Shown: positions 1-8,058, counted from the first letter of the stretch. The stretch is 35,142 nt of DNA from Opitutaceae bacterium (GCA_016794665.1 JAEUHB010000240.1:1-35142), one strand, 5' to 3'. Notes: generated by a model from the letters alone, not told the origin. Numbers and translations are program-made.

Positions 1-1966
1 CTGTCCGCTGCTGGCTTTCGACGCGCGCAAGCAGCTGCCCAATGGTCATGCCGGCCCACGACGATGGATTCAGCGCGGCGATTTCGGTGTCCATGATGGC
101 GGCGAGTTCGCCGGTGGCCGAGCGGCGGAGGTTGGTGAGCATCGTCTGCACTTGGGCCGCCATCGCCGGGGTGATGGTGACTGTGCCGCCTTGGCCATTG
201 ACCAGCGCGCGGATGGCGGGAGTCCAGTCCTGCACCGTCTGGTAAATTGCGACCGCTTGGGTCGGTTCTCGGACCATGATCGCGATCAACGAAAACGACA
301 TGCGTTCGTAAACGTTGGTGTAGTATCGTCCCGCCGGTGTGGTCGAGAGGACGTTATCTCGAAACGCCCGGAAGACGTTGAGGTCGATGGCGACGAGATC
401 GGCGGCGGCCGCTAGGAGTGCCTGTCGAGGCGGAGTCCCAGATGTTAATGGGACATCTCCGAGAAAAAATTTGATGATCTCATAGATTTCCTCAAGAGTG
501 CATGTCGCGTCTTCAACTCGGATCGGGGAGCTCTGGATGGGCTGGTAAGGCCGAGCCAGAAAGATGTCGATCCGCCCGGTTGCGAGGACGGCTCCTGTGG
601 CGTTTCGAGCTTGAACGGTCAGCGTGTCAAACCCTTCCACATTTGCCGCAGTGATCACTCCCGACAACGTGGGTGGTCGAAGTGTCACCGTATTGCCTCC
701 GGTCGTGACTAGATAGTCCGCGACCCCGGTTTGGCTCCCGGTGACCGATATCGTGAACGAGATGTTTTGGTTGCTCGGATGCGTGCTATTCGTTTGGGGG
801 GTGGCGAACCCGACGGTCAGCGCCACCGGCGGGGGCGGTGTCCCTAAGATTGAAAAACTCCGCGCGGCCGAGGTGCCGCCGCCGGGCGCTGGATTTACCA
901 CCGTCACCTGGGCGGTGCCGGCCGTGGCGACATCCGCGGCGGAAATGTCGGCGGTCAGTTGCGTGGCGCTGACAACGTTGGTCGTGCGGCTGGCGCCGTT
1001 CCATTGCACGGTCGCGCCGCTGAGGAATCCCGTGCCCGTGACGGTGAGGCGGAATTCCCCGCTGCCGGCGATCGCGCCGGCCGGCGTGGTCGAGGTAATC
1101 GTTGGCACGGTCGGCGCAAACGCGAGTCCGGTGACCAGGTAATTGGCCGTGCCAATCGCGGTAACGACCCCTGCGCTGGTCACCCGGACGAGGCGGAAGA
1201 CGAGGCTTTGGTTGAAGTCCAGGCTCGACCAGATGAACGCGCCTCCGCCGGCGTAGGCAATTGCGGCGGCTTCCTGGATGGCCGCGTTTGTGGTGGTCGT
1301 GAGCGGGATGCGAGGCGAAGTCGTCCTGGTGGCTAGGTTGATCGACTCGAACACGAGGCCCGCGGGAGCCGGGATAGCGCCCGTGAGGTTGACGCCCGAG
1401 GCATGATACATGAGTCGGTCGTCGGGATTGTAGACGATGGCCTCGCCATCACCGCCATTTCCCAGTGGCATGTAAGGCGTCGTGGCGCCCGTGGCCTTGT
1501 CGATCGTGAACAAGGTGCGCGGCTGGCCGATCGAGCCGTCGCCGGTGACGCCATACAAGGTGCCGTTGGAATCAAAGGCGAGGTCGGCGAACGAGAGTTT
1601 GGCCGCCGAGCCCACCGGGCCGATGTTGGTGACGGCCCCGGTCGTGACATTCACGGTCACCAGGTTACGGTCGCCGGGATGCTCCGGGGAGAAGGCGCCG
1701 AGCCGCAGGAGGGCGTAAAAAGTCCCGGTCGTCGGGTCCGCAGCCAAACCGGTGGCGCCGGAGATTGAACCGCTGCTGAACGTCATGGGGACGCTCGAGA
1801 TGAGCGCGCCAGTTGCAGGGTTCAGTTCGCGCAACAATGCATCCTGGCGCGCGACGGCATAGAGCTTGGGGGTGGTTTGAGCGAGCGCACTCTGGGCACT
1901 AACCAGGCAGAGGCACGCGGCGAGCAGGGCTGAGCCAAGGCCGAACGACGACCGGGACGTTTTCAT
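1..1966 (-). CDS. Secreted beta-propeller/IPT-TIG domain protein, 3' end cut by window edge
   Basis: The reading frame opens at an ATG at 1966-1964 and stays open to the left edge, giving 655 visible residues with no stop. Residues 1-30 form a signal peptide (MKTSRSSFGLGSALL, then a hydrophobic stretch ending SALAQ). Residues ~31-280 contain repeated 'LYGVTGDGS / TGLAADPTTGTFYALL' strands, as in propeller-like proteins that report time-course or usage values (DUF4394-like). Residues ~285-372 match an IPT/TIG immunoglobulin-like domain (TSTTPAGA, LTVTGTGFLSGATVQWNG, ADISAADVATAGTAQVTVVN). A second Ig-like stretch covers ~375-470, followed by a largely helical region of unknown fold. It is divergent from potC. 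Residues ~410-575 use noticeably more A/T-ending codons (TCT, CCT, CGA, TTA, ACA) than the flanks. Function is unknown; an extracellular or surface protein is the likely role. The open frame and signal peptide are direct observations; the domain names are from pattern recognition. Confidence 0.85.
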   Translation of the reverse strand, partial: MKTSRSSFGLGSALLAACLCLVSAQSALAQTTPKLYAVARQDALLRELNPATGALISSVPMTFSSGSISGATGLAADPTTGTFYALLRLGAFSPEHPGDRNLVTVNVTTGAVTNIGPVGSAAKLSFADLAFDSNGTLYGVTGDGSIGQPRTLFTIDKATGATTPYMPLGNGGDGEAIVYNPDDRLMYHASGVNLTGAIPAPAGLVFESINLATRTTSPRIPLTTTTNAAIQEAAAIAYAGGGAFIWSSLDFNQSLVFRLVRVTSAGVVTAIGTANYLVTGLAFAPTVPTITSTTPAGAIAGSGEFRLTVTGTGFLSGATVQWNGASRTTNVVSATQLTADISAADVATAGTAQVTVVNPAPGGGTSAARSFSILGTPPPPVALTVGFATPQTNSTHPSNQNISFTISVTGSQTGVADYLVTTGGNTVTLRPPTLSGVITAANVEGFDTLTVQARNATGAVLATGRIDIFLARPYQPIQSSPIRVEDATCTLEEIYEIIKFFLGDVPLTSGTPPRQALLAAAADLVAIDLNVFRAFRDNVLSTTPAGRYYTNVYERMSFSLIAIMVREPTQAVAIYQTVQDWTPAIRALVNGQGGTVTITPAMAAQVQTMLTNLRRSATGELAAIMDTEIAALNPSSWAGMTIGQLLARVESQQRT

Positions 1967-2067
1967 GGGGGAAGATCTCCCGCTGGCTTTGAGGTGAAGG
2001 GGTGGAACCGACGGGCGAAGTCAAAGGCCTGCGGGGCCGCGGCACAAGACCGGAGGTCCGAAACAAG

Positions 2068-2094
2068 GGCCCCTTCTGCGCTTGAGAAGGAGCC
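2068..2094 (+). promoter_or_regulatory. Stem-loop in potC leader with an embedded Shine-Dalgarno-like sequence
   Basis: GGCCCCTTCT at 2068-2077 pairs with AGAAGGAGCC at 2085-2094 (9 of 10 positions complementary) around a 7-base loop. The 3' arm contains AGAAGGAG, the best ribosome-binding-like sequence in the 175-base divergent region 1967-2141. The potC start is uncertain (TTG 2082 in the loop, TTG 2127 or GTG 2142), so the hairpin could mask a ribosome site or be a transcript-leader structure. I recognise no known riboswitch family here. The rest of 1967-2141 shows no clear -35/-10 pair. Confidence 0.35.
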
Positions 2095-2141
2095 TTGAAA
2101 CGCATTGCCCACCGCGTCGCGCGGCCTTGTGCTCGCGCCTC

Positions 2142-2957
2142 GTGCAGCGGTTTTTCTCCCAACCACAGCGGGCTTTTCGTGCGTGCCTCCACGGGTGGAC
2201 GGCGCTCGTGCTCGCGTTTCTCTGGGGGCCGATCGTGGTGCTGGCGGTTTACTCCTTCAACACCTCGCGGCTGAACATCCTCTGGGAGGGTTTCACGCTG
2301 CGCTGGTATGGGGAGGTCTGGGACAACGCGCCGCTGATGGAGGCGGCGCGCACCAGCCTCATCGTCGCGACAATCACGACGGTCCTGTCGGTGCTGCTCG
2401 GCACGGCGGGCGCGTGGCTGCTGCACCGCTACCGGTTTCGCGGGGCGGGCGCGCTGCGCACGCTCGTCGGCGTGCCCGTGATGATGCCGGAAATCGTGAT
2501 GGGGGTGAGCTTGCTCGTGCTGTTTGCGGCCGTGGCGGTGCCGCTCGGGTTCGCGACGGTGGTGATCGCGCATGTCACGTTTTGTTTTCCCTTCGTGCTG
2601 CTGGCCGTGCAGGCGCGGCTTGCCGGGCTCGACCCGGCGCTGGAGGAGGCGGCGCTCGATCTCGGCGCGACGCCGCTGCGCGCCTTCTGGCTCGTGATCG
2701 TGCCCTGCCTGCGGCCGGCGATCACGGCGGGCGCGTTGCTGGCGTTCACGCTCTCGATGGACGAGGTGATCGTGACGTATTTCACGGCGAGCCCGGAGGC
2801 GGCGACGCTGCCGCTGCGGATCTTCGGCCTCGCGAAGGTGGGCCTCAGCCCGATGCTCAACGCCCTCTCCGTGCTCTTCATCGTCGCGACCGTCGCGGTG
2901 GTGCTGATCACCGAGCGCCTGCAGAAATCCTCCCGCTCGCTTTCCTCACGCCCATGA
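2142..2957 (+). CDS. potC: Spermidine/putrescine-type ABC transporter permease PotC
   Basis: This is an inner-membrane permease subunit of a polyamine-type (PotABCD) ABC importer. It has about six hydrophobic segments, starting with WTALVLAFLWGPIVVLAVYSF, which is typical of PotC. The cytoplasmic coupling (EAA) loop is clear: EEAALDLGATPLRAFWLVI, followed by P-LRPAI. The frame is open from a TTG at 2082 (291 residues), but family proteins are about 255-280 residues and begin just before the first membrane helix. I therefore chose GTG 2142 (MQRFFSQPQR..., 271 residues); TTG 2127 is an alternative, and none of the three has a well-placed ribosome site. The stop TGA overlaps the potD start (ATGA), so translation is coupled. 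It is unusual for potC to lead the operon; the order here is C-D-B-A. Family assignment is strong, substrate specificity is inferred. Confidence 0.9.
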   Translation: MQRFFSQPQRAFRACLHGWTALVLAFLWGPIVVLAVYSFNTSRLNILWEGFTLRWYGEVWDNAPLMEAARTSLIVATITTVLSVLLGTAGAWLLHRYRFRGAGALRTLVGVPVMMPEIVMGVSLLVLFAAVAVPLGFATVVIAHVTFCFPFVLLAVQARLAGLDPALEEAALDLGATPLRAFWLVIVPCLRPAITAGALLAFTLSMDEVIVTYFTASPEAATLPLRIFGLAKVGLSPMLNALSVLFIVATVAVVLITERLQKSSRSLSSRP

Positions 2958-3976
2958 AATCACTGCGCCTCCTTTGCGCCCTCCTGCTCGTCGCCGTCTC
3001 CGCCGCCCGCGCGGCCGAGGCGCTCAATCTCTTCGCCTGGTCGGAATACGTCCCCCAGAAGGTCATCGACGGCTTCACCAAGGAGACCGGCATCAAGGTC
3101 AGCTACGCCACCTACGCGACGGGCGAGGAGATGCTCGCCAAGCTCCTTGCCGGCGGCGCCGCCTACGACCTCATCCAGCCGCCCGACTACATCGCGGAGG
3201 CGATGATCCGAAACAAACTCCTGCGCCCGCTCGACCGCGCCAAGCTCCCCAACCTGCGCCACCTTGCGCCCGAGTTTCTCGCGCTGCCGCACGATCCGGC
3301 TTCGGCTTACACCGTGCCGTGGATGCTCGGCACCGTCGGTATCGTGGTGAACACGGAGCGCGTGAAGGATCCCATCCGCGGCTACCGCGATCTGTTTCAG
3401 CCCAAGTTCAAGAACCGCATCGTCGTCGTGAACGACAACCGTGAGATCGTGAGCTGGGCGCTCGTCACGCTCGGACTCAACCAGAACGCCATCACGCGCG
3501 AGAACCTCGCCAAGGCCCGCCCGCTCATCGCCGAGTGGATCAAGCTCGTGAAGGTCTTCGACTCCGACAGCCCCACGACCCCGCTGCTCAACGGCGACGT
3601 CGACCTCGGCGTCGTCTGGAGCGGCGAGGCCGCCAAGCTGATCAACGAGAACAAGAAATTCGCCTACGTCTTGCCCGCCGAGGGCTACCACCCCTACGTC
3701 GATCTCATGGCGATTCCGACGACCGCGAAGAACGTCGCCGCTGCGCACCGCTTTCTCGACTACGTGCTGCGCCCGGAGGTGAGCAAGTTGATCTCCGACG
3801 AGTTTCCCTACACGAACCCCAACCTCGCTGCGCGCAAGCTGCTCACGCCCGCGCAGCTGGCGAACCCCGCCAGCTATCCGCCGATGGGGAAGCTCGACAC
3901 GTTCCGCGACATCGGCAAAGCCGCCGCCGACATCGACAAACTCATGACCGACCTGAAGACGGCCGCGGCGAAGTGA
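2954..3976 (+). CDS. potD: Spermidine/putrescine-type periplasmic substrate-binding protein PotD
   Basis: This 340-residue protein matches the size of PotD-type solute-binding proteins (about 348 in E. coli). It starts at the ATG overlapping the potC stop. A signal peptide (residues 1-20, MKSLRLLCALLLVAVSAARA) is followed by the family hallmark LNLFAWSEYVPQKVIDGF, then 'KVSYATYATGEEMLAKL', 'YDLIQPPDYIAEAMI', 'VPWMLGTVGIVVNT' and 'DVDLGVVWSGEA'. It should capture a polyamine or similar cation in the periplasm and hand it to PotB/PotC. Four tandem acidic/aromatic contacts typical of PotD are plausible but cannot be assigned from sequence alone. The frame happens to be open far upstream through potC (back to 2105), which is a shadow; the signal peptide fixes the start. 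About 120 bases, filled largely by an inverted-repeat element, separate it from potB. Confidence 0.93.
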   Translation: MKSLRLLCALLLVAVSAARAAEALNLFAWSEYVPQKVIDGFTKETGIKVSYATYATGEEMLAKLLAGGAAYDLIQPPDYIAEAMIRNKLLRPLDRAKLPNLRHLAPEFLALPHDPASAYTVPWMLGTVGIVVNTERVKDPIRGYRDLFQPKFKNRIVVVNDNREIVSWALVTLGLNQNAITRENLAKARPLIAEWIKLVKVFDSDSPTTPLLNGDVDLGVVWSGEAAKLINENKKFAYVLPAEGYHPYVDLMAIPTTAKNVAAAHRFLDYVLRPEVSKLISDEFPYTNPNLAARKLLTPAQLANPASYPPMGKLDTFRDIGKAAADIDKLMTDLKTAAAK

Positions 3977-4008
3977 AGACCCGCCAGCTGAGCGCGCCGC
4001 GCGTGTTC

Positions 4009-4101
4009 GTCATTCTCAGCGCAGCGAAGAATCCACTTTGATCCCCGCATCGCAACCGCAGTCGAGAGTCCAACCGGATTCTTCGCTCCGCTCAGGATGA
4101 C
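4009..4101. repeat. Palindromic intergenic repeat inside the pot operon
   Basis: Two 26-base arms, 4009-4034 and 4076-4101, are inverted copies matching at 23 of 26 positions, separated by 41 bases. Core text of the right arm is TTCGCTCCGCTCAGGATGAC and of the left arm CATTCTCAGCGCAGCGAAGA. This core resembles the dispersed CATCCTGAGCG(G/C)AGCGAAG-type repeat I know from several GC-rich bacterial genomes. It can fold into a long hairpin between potD and potB. The ATG of potB (4097-4099) lies inside the right arm. No target-site duplication is visible and no second copy was noticed in the window. Confidence 0.8.
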
Positions 4102-4975
4102 AATCCCTGTCCAGCCGACCCAGGGTTCGGCGCAGCTCCCGCGTCCTGCCCGCTGGTTCCTCCTCGCGCCATTGGCGGTGTGGCTCGTTGCCTTCGTCGT
4201 CGCTCCCGCGCTCATCCTCCTCGTCTACAGCTTCAGCGAGCGCGACGAGCTCGGCCGCGTCGTCTTCACGTTCACGCTCGAGAACTACGCACGCGCCTTT
4301 GATCCGGTATACCTTTCGGTCTTCGGGCGCTCCCTCGGCTACGCCGCGGCGACAACCGCGATCTGCGCGGTCCTGGCTTACCCGGTGGCGTGGTGCATGG
4401 CGCAGGCGCGGCCGCCGTGGCGCGATCGGCTGCTGTTGCTCGTGATGATCCCGTTCTGGACGAGCTTCCTCATCCGCACCTACGCGTGGATCACCATCCT
4501 GAAATCGGAGGGCCTGCTCAACGGCCTGCTGCTCTACACGCACACGATCGCCGCGCCGCTCGAGTTGCTCTACACGCCGGGCGCGGTCGTGCTCGGCTTG
4601 GTCTACGCCTACCTGCCGTTCATGATCCTGCCGATCTACGGCAGCGCGGAGAAACTCGATCCCGCGCTCATCGAGGCGGCGCATGACCTCGGGTGCGGAC
4701 CCTGGCAGTCGTTCGCGCGCGTGGTGCTGCCGCTCACGCGGCCCGGGCTCGCGGCGGGCGTGATGATGGTCTTCGTGCCTGCGATCGGGATGTTTGCGAT
4801 CTCGGATCTGATGGGCGGGGCGCGCGTGCCGCTCATCGGCAACGTGATTCAAGATCAGTTTGTGGGGCAGGCGCGCGACAAACCCTTCGGCGCGGCGCTT
4901 GCCGTGATCTTCATGCTCATCTTCGTCACGGTCTACTGGCTCTGGCAGCGGCGCGCGGAGGCGCGGGTCGCGTGA
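4097..4975 (+). CDS. potB: Spermidine/putrescine-type ABC transporter permease PotB
   Basis: This 292-residue inner-membrane permease is the partner of PotC. The N-terminal helix WFLLAPLAVWLVAFVVAPAL and 'LILLVYSFSERDELG' are typical of PotB. The coupling loop EAAHDLGCGPWQSFARVVLP followed by LTRPGL is the EAA motif. 'MIPFWTSFLIRTYAWITIL' and 'VPLIGNVIQDQF' are further family hallmarks. The start ATG falls within the right arm of a palindromic repeat. Other in-frame starts (for example TTG at the first membrane helix) would delete part of helix 1, so the repeat appears to provide both the start codon and the preceding CAGG. The stop overlaps potA (GTGA), so the two are coupled. Confidence 0.93.
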   Translation: MTIPVQPTQGSAQLPRPARWFLLAPLAVWLVAFVVAPALILLVYSFSERDELGRVVFTFTLENYARAFDPVYLSVFGRSLGYAAATTAICAVLAYPVAWCMAQARPPWRDRLLLLVMIPFWTSFLIRTYAWITILKSEGLLNGLLLYTHTIAAPLELLYTPGAVVLGLVYAYLPFMILPIYGSAEKLDPALIEAAHDLGCGPWQSFARVVLPLTRPGLAAGVMMVFVPAIGMFAISDLMGGARVPLIGNVIQDQFVGQARDKPFGAALAVIFMLIFVTVYWLWQRRAEARVA

Positions 4976-6165
4976 GCGCAACGGTGGAGCTGCGTGGCGT
5001 GGCGAAACGCTTCGGCGCCGTGGTCGCGGTCGATGACGTGTCGCTGACCGTGCAGGCCGGCGAGTTTCTCACGCTGCTCGGCCCCTCGGGCTGCGGGAAG
5101 ACCACACTGCTGCGGATGATTGCCGGGTTCGAGACGCCGGACCGGGGCGCGGTGCTCATCAGCGGCGCGGATGTGACGCACACGCCATCGCACCGTCGGG
5201 ATGTGAACCAAGTCTTCCAGAGCTATGCGCTCTTCCCGCATCTCAGCGTGCGCGGCAACATCGCGTTCGGACTGCGCATGCAGCGACTCGCCGCCGGCGA
5301 GGTCGAGCAACGCGTGGCCGAGATGCTCGCCGTCGTGGCGCTCGAAGGCTGCGAGGAGCGCAAGCCGCACGAACTCTCCGGCGGTCAGCGGCAACGGGTG
5401 GCGCTCGCCCGCGCCCTCGCGCCGCGGCCGGCGGTGCTGTTGCTCGACGAGCCGCTCTCCGCCCTGGATGCGCGCCTGCGCCAGACGATGCAGCTTGAAC
5501 TGAAGCGCCTGCAACGCCGGGTCGGCACGACCTTCGTGCTCGTGACGCACGATCAGGCCGAGGCGCTCGCGATGAGCGACCGCGTGGCACTCGTGCACCG
5601 CGGCCGCATCGAGCAGGTCGGCACGGCGGCGGAAATATACGACCGGCCGGCGACGGCCTTTGCCGCGGAGTTCATCGGCCAGGCCAATGTGCTCGAAGCC
5701 GAGTTCATCGGGCGCGGGGCGGGCGGGGTGGACTTACGCGTGAACGGTGTCGGCGAGTTGCGCGTTGCGGCCGCGGCGTGGCTGGGCGATGCGCCGCGGG
5801 CGAGGATTGTGATCCGGCCGGAGCGCATTCGCCTGGAGGCGACGCAGCCGGCCAAGGGAATGAGGAATGCGTTTCCCGCGCGCGTGGAGGAGAAGATTTT
5901 CCAGGGGGCCCAAGATCGTCTCACGCTCGTGACGCCCGGTGGGCTCCGGTTGGTCGCGACGGCCGCGAATGCCGGGACAGGCGAGGGAAGTCTTCGGGTA
6001 GGCGACAGCGTGTGGTGTGCGGTTTACCCGGAGGATGTCGTGATTCTCCGGCAGCCCGCCTCGGGAGAGGCGGGACGGCGTGCGCAGGAAATTCCCGGCG
6101 GTCCCGGCTCTGCCGAGCCGGGCTACGAGACAGGCGGGCGCGCATCCGCTCAGGGCGCCTCGTAG
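4972..6165 (+). CDS. potA: Spermidine/putrescine-type ABC transporter ATPase PotA
   Basis: This 397-residue ATPase powers the PotBC channel. Starting at GTG 4972, which overlaps the potB stop and has GGAGG about 10 bases upstream, the motifs are: Walker A GPSGCGKTT (37-45), Q-loop Q83 (QSYALFPH), signature LSGGQ (135-139), Walker B LLLDE (156-160), D-loop SALD, and switch His193 (VTHDQAEA). Residues ~235-360 are the TOBE/regulatory domain typical of PotA ('FIGQANVLEAEF', 'IRPERIRLE', 'WCAVYPEDVVILR'). A 37-residue tail (361-397) follows the normal end of the family. It contains a palindromic stretch at 6103-6122 and overlaps the convergent downstream gene by 16 bases, so the tail may be a late addition. 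Confidence 0.93.
   Translation: MSATVELRGVAKRFGAVVAVDDVSLTVQAGEFLTLLGPSGCGKTTLLRMIAGFETPDRGAVLISGADVTHTPSHRRDVNQVFQSYALFPHLSVRGNIAFGLRMQRLAAGEVEQRVAEMLAVVALEGCEERKPHELSGGQRQRVALARALAPRPAVLLLDEPLSALDARLRQTMQLELKRLQRRVGTTFVLVTHDQAEALAMSDRVALVHRGRIEQVGTAAEIYDRPATAFAAEFIGQANVLEAEFIGRGAGGVDLRVNGVGELRVAAAAWLGDAPRARIVIRPERIRLEATQPAKGMRNAFPARVEEKIFQGAQDRLTLVTPGGLRLVATAANAGTGEGSLRVGDSVWCAVYPEDVVILRQPASGEAGRRAQEIPGGPGSAEPGYETGGRASAQGAS
6103..6122. repeat. Perfect 8-bp hairpin within the 3' end of potA
   Basis: CCCGGCTC (6103-6110), loop TGCC and GAGCCGGG (6115-6122) form a perfect GC-rich stem. It lies in the coding sequence for the extra C-terminal tail of PotA, about 45 bases before the stop, between two convergent genes. 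It could act as a transcription barrier or be a dispersed palindrome, but there is no T-run on either strand, so it is not a classic intrinsic terminator. Confidence 0.5.
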
Positions 6166-8018
6166 ATTTCCACGAGACTGATCCCCGTTGTGCCGCCCAC
6201 GCCGGCGACCTGAGCCGTGTAAGCGCCAGGATCGAGTTGCACGAGGAGGGCGGAGTCCCGGCTGCCCTCGGTAAGCGCAAAGGCACCGCTGGCCTGCGCG
6301 GCGGCGCGAAGATCCGCAGCGTTGGCAGCGTCACCCCAGTTGTCGTTTGAATAGATGCCCTGGCCGGCGGCATTGAAGATTGTGAGCACGGGATCGGCGA
6401 GGGCGCCGGTGACGCCGTAGCTGGTGAGCGTCGGGCCGACGCCGCGGACGAGGAGTGGCTTCGGCCGCGGACCGCTCACGACGAAGCCCACGATTTGGGC
6501 CGCGGCGCCGGTCCCGGTCTGTGCGCGACTCGAGAGGTTGTTGATGCGGCCCGGGAGCGTGAGGCGATAGACGAGAAGCATGCTGTCGTTTTCCGCCCCG
6601 GAGGGATGCGCGTAGGCGACGCCGTCCTGCAGGCCGCTCTGCGTGATGAAATCGTTGTCGTTGCCGACGAAGAGAAACCAATCGTTCGGCGCCGCGGGAT
6701 CGAGCGCGGGGACGAGGGCCATCGCCTCCCATTTTTCGGAAAGGTTGTTGGCGTCGTCGGTGGGGCCGTTGCGCAGGCCGAACTTCGCCAGCTGCGCGGA
6801 GTCGTTGATGTCGATGAACTCGGCGCGGAGCGCGGGGCGGATGGAGCTGTCGAGGACCCCGCCCGGAGCGATCGGGTTTGCCGGGTCATCGAAGCGGGTG
6901 CCCGCGATGTTGGTGGCGCCCGCGATATCGTAGACGAGGATTTTCCGGTAAGTCGCGGTCGGGATCGGATAGGTGCGGCCGAAGCCTGCATCGCGGGCAA
7001 GCACGAGGATTTGGGTGTTGCTGATAGCGAGGATTTCGCTCTGCGCACAGACGAGCGTCGCCCCGGCGGCGGTGCGGGTGGTGGGCAGCTGGAGCACATA
7101 CTCGCCCCTCAGGGCCGGGATCGCCCCGGTGATATCGTAGGCGAGGAGGCGAGCGTTGAAGCGAGTGAGGCTCGCGCCGCCGGTGCCGCCGTCCTGGCGG
7201 GTGGCGGACTGCAAGAGGGCAAAGAGCGTGCGGCCGTCGGGCGAGAGGGAGAGTCCTTCGAGCCCTTGGTTGTTCTGCCGGCCCACGGTCGGATCGACCG
7301 GGACGGGTGCGGGCTGGCCGGGCGCCGGGTTGTTGGAGGCGAAGGAGTCGGCGCCGTTGCGCTGGGGAACGATTGCCGCGGGCGGACGAATCGCGGACTG
7401 CAGGACGCCGGTCGCGGAGAACTTGAAGATGTAGGGCCCGTATTCGTCGCTGACGTAGAACGAGCCGTCCGGCAGCCGCGCGATGCCCTCCGCATCGATG
7501 GAGAGGCGGCCATTGAAGGCTTGCGGAAGGGGCGGCAGTCCGCCCGCCGCGGCGCGGACGCCGGCGGCGCCGGCTGCGGTGTCGAGCGCGGTGAGGGGCG
7601 TGCCGTTGGCCTCGGTGAGGAGCGTGGTGTCGGCCACGGTGATGCCGACTTGGTTTTGCACAACGGCGCCGGCCGGCGCCGGGGCAAACGCGATGGAAAG
7701 CGTGAAGAAGCGCGCGCGCCAGTTGGTCGTGCCGGGGTTGTTGTAGCCGCGGTCCGGCTGCATGTAGAAAGTTCCGGCGTAAGTGCCGTCCGCGTTGCGC
7801 CGCCACGATTTCGCGTCGACGGCCAGGGCCGAAAACGAGCCCAGCGTCTCGCCGAACTTGTCGCGGGTGGCGGCCGGGATGCGGCCGACGCCGACCAGCC
7901 CGTGATTCACGTAGTAGTGGCCGTTGAGGCCGGCGGCGACCGGGGTTTGTGCGCCGAGTGGGGCGAGGAAAACGAGCGACGCCGCGAGGCGTGCGTGAAA
8001 CAGGCGGAGTGATGCCAT
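6150..8018 (-). CDS. Secreted esterase-like/phytase-like protein with verrucomicrobial C-terminal module
   Basis: This 622-residue exported protein has a signal peptide (MASLRLFHARLAASLVFLAP, ending GAQ). Residues ~25-480 match the 'esterase-like activity of phytase' family (PF13449-type propeller): MQPDRGYNN, SIDAEGIARLPDGSFYVSDE, YGPYIFKF, QGLEGLSLSPDGRTLFALLQ, LSEKWEAMALVP and VGNDNDF. Members are periplasmic or extracellular and are often annotated as phytase-like, but true phosphatase activity is rarely shown. Residues ~490-622 form a separate module (SSRAQTGTGAAAQIVGFVVS, KPLLVRGVGPTLTSYG, IYSNDNWGDA, GSRDSALLVQLDPGAYTAQV, GGTTGISLVEIYEA) that I associate with the C-termini of many secreted verrucomicrobial proteins. 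The gene is convergent to potA, overlapping by 16 bases, and divergent from the ATPase gene. Confidence 0.88.
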   Translation of the reverse strand: MASLRLFHARLAASLVFLAPLGAQTPVAAGLNGHYYVNHGLVGVGRIPAATRDKFGETLGSFSALAVDAKSWRRNADGTYAGTFYMQPDRGYNNPGTTNWRARFFTLSIAFAPAPAGAVVQNQVGITVADTTLLTEANGTPLTALDTAAGAAGVRAAAGGLPPLPQAFNGRLSIDAEGIARLPDGSFYVSDEYGPYIFKFSATGVLQSAIRPPAAIVPQRNGADSFASNNPAPGQPAPVPVDPTVGRQNNQGLEGLSLSPDGRTLFALLQSATRQDGGTGGASLTRFNARLLAYDITGAIPALRGEYVLQLPTTRTAAGATLVCAQSEILAISNTQILVLARDAGFGRTYPIPTATYRKILVYDIAGATNIAGTRFDDPANPIAPGGVLDSSIRPALRAEFIDINDSAQLAKFGLRNGPTDDANNLSEKWEAMALVPALDPAAPNDWFLFVGNDNDFITQSGLQDGVAYAHPSGAENDSMLLVYRLTLPGRINNLSSRAQTGTGAAAQIVGFVVSGPRPKPLLVRGVGPTLTSYGVTGALADPVLTIFNAAGQGIYSNDNWGDAANAADLRAAAQASGAFALTEGSRDSALLVQLDPGAYTAQVAGVGGTTGISLVEIYEAP

Positions 8019-8058
8019 AGGAACGCGCCACGATGCCGGGCCAGTGCAACGGCGGGGC

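Noticed and set aside
1967..2141. A known riboswitch before the pot operon
   Set aside because: A stem-loop is present, but no conserved aptamer core that I recognise.
2105..2953. Upstream extension of the potD frame to 2105
   Set aside because: It would place about 280 residues of Arg/Ala-rich sequence in front of a normal signal peptide and is the out-of-frame reading of potC.
6495..8012. A 505-residue plus-strand frame and a 505-residue minus-strand frame in the same area
   Set aside because: Both are shadows of the esterase-like gene, which has a signal peptide and clear family motifs.
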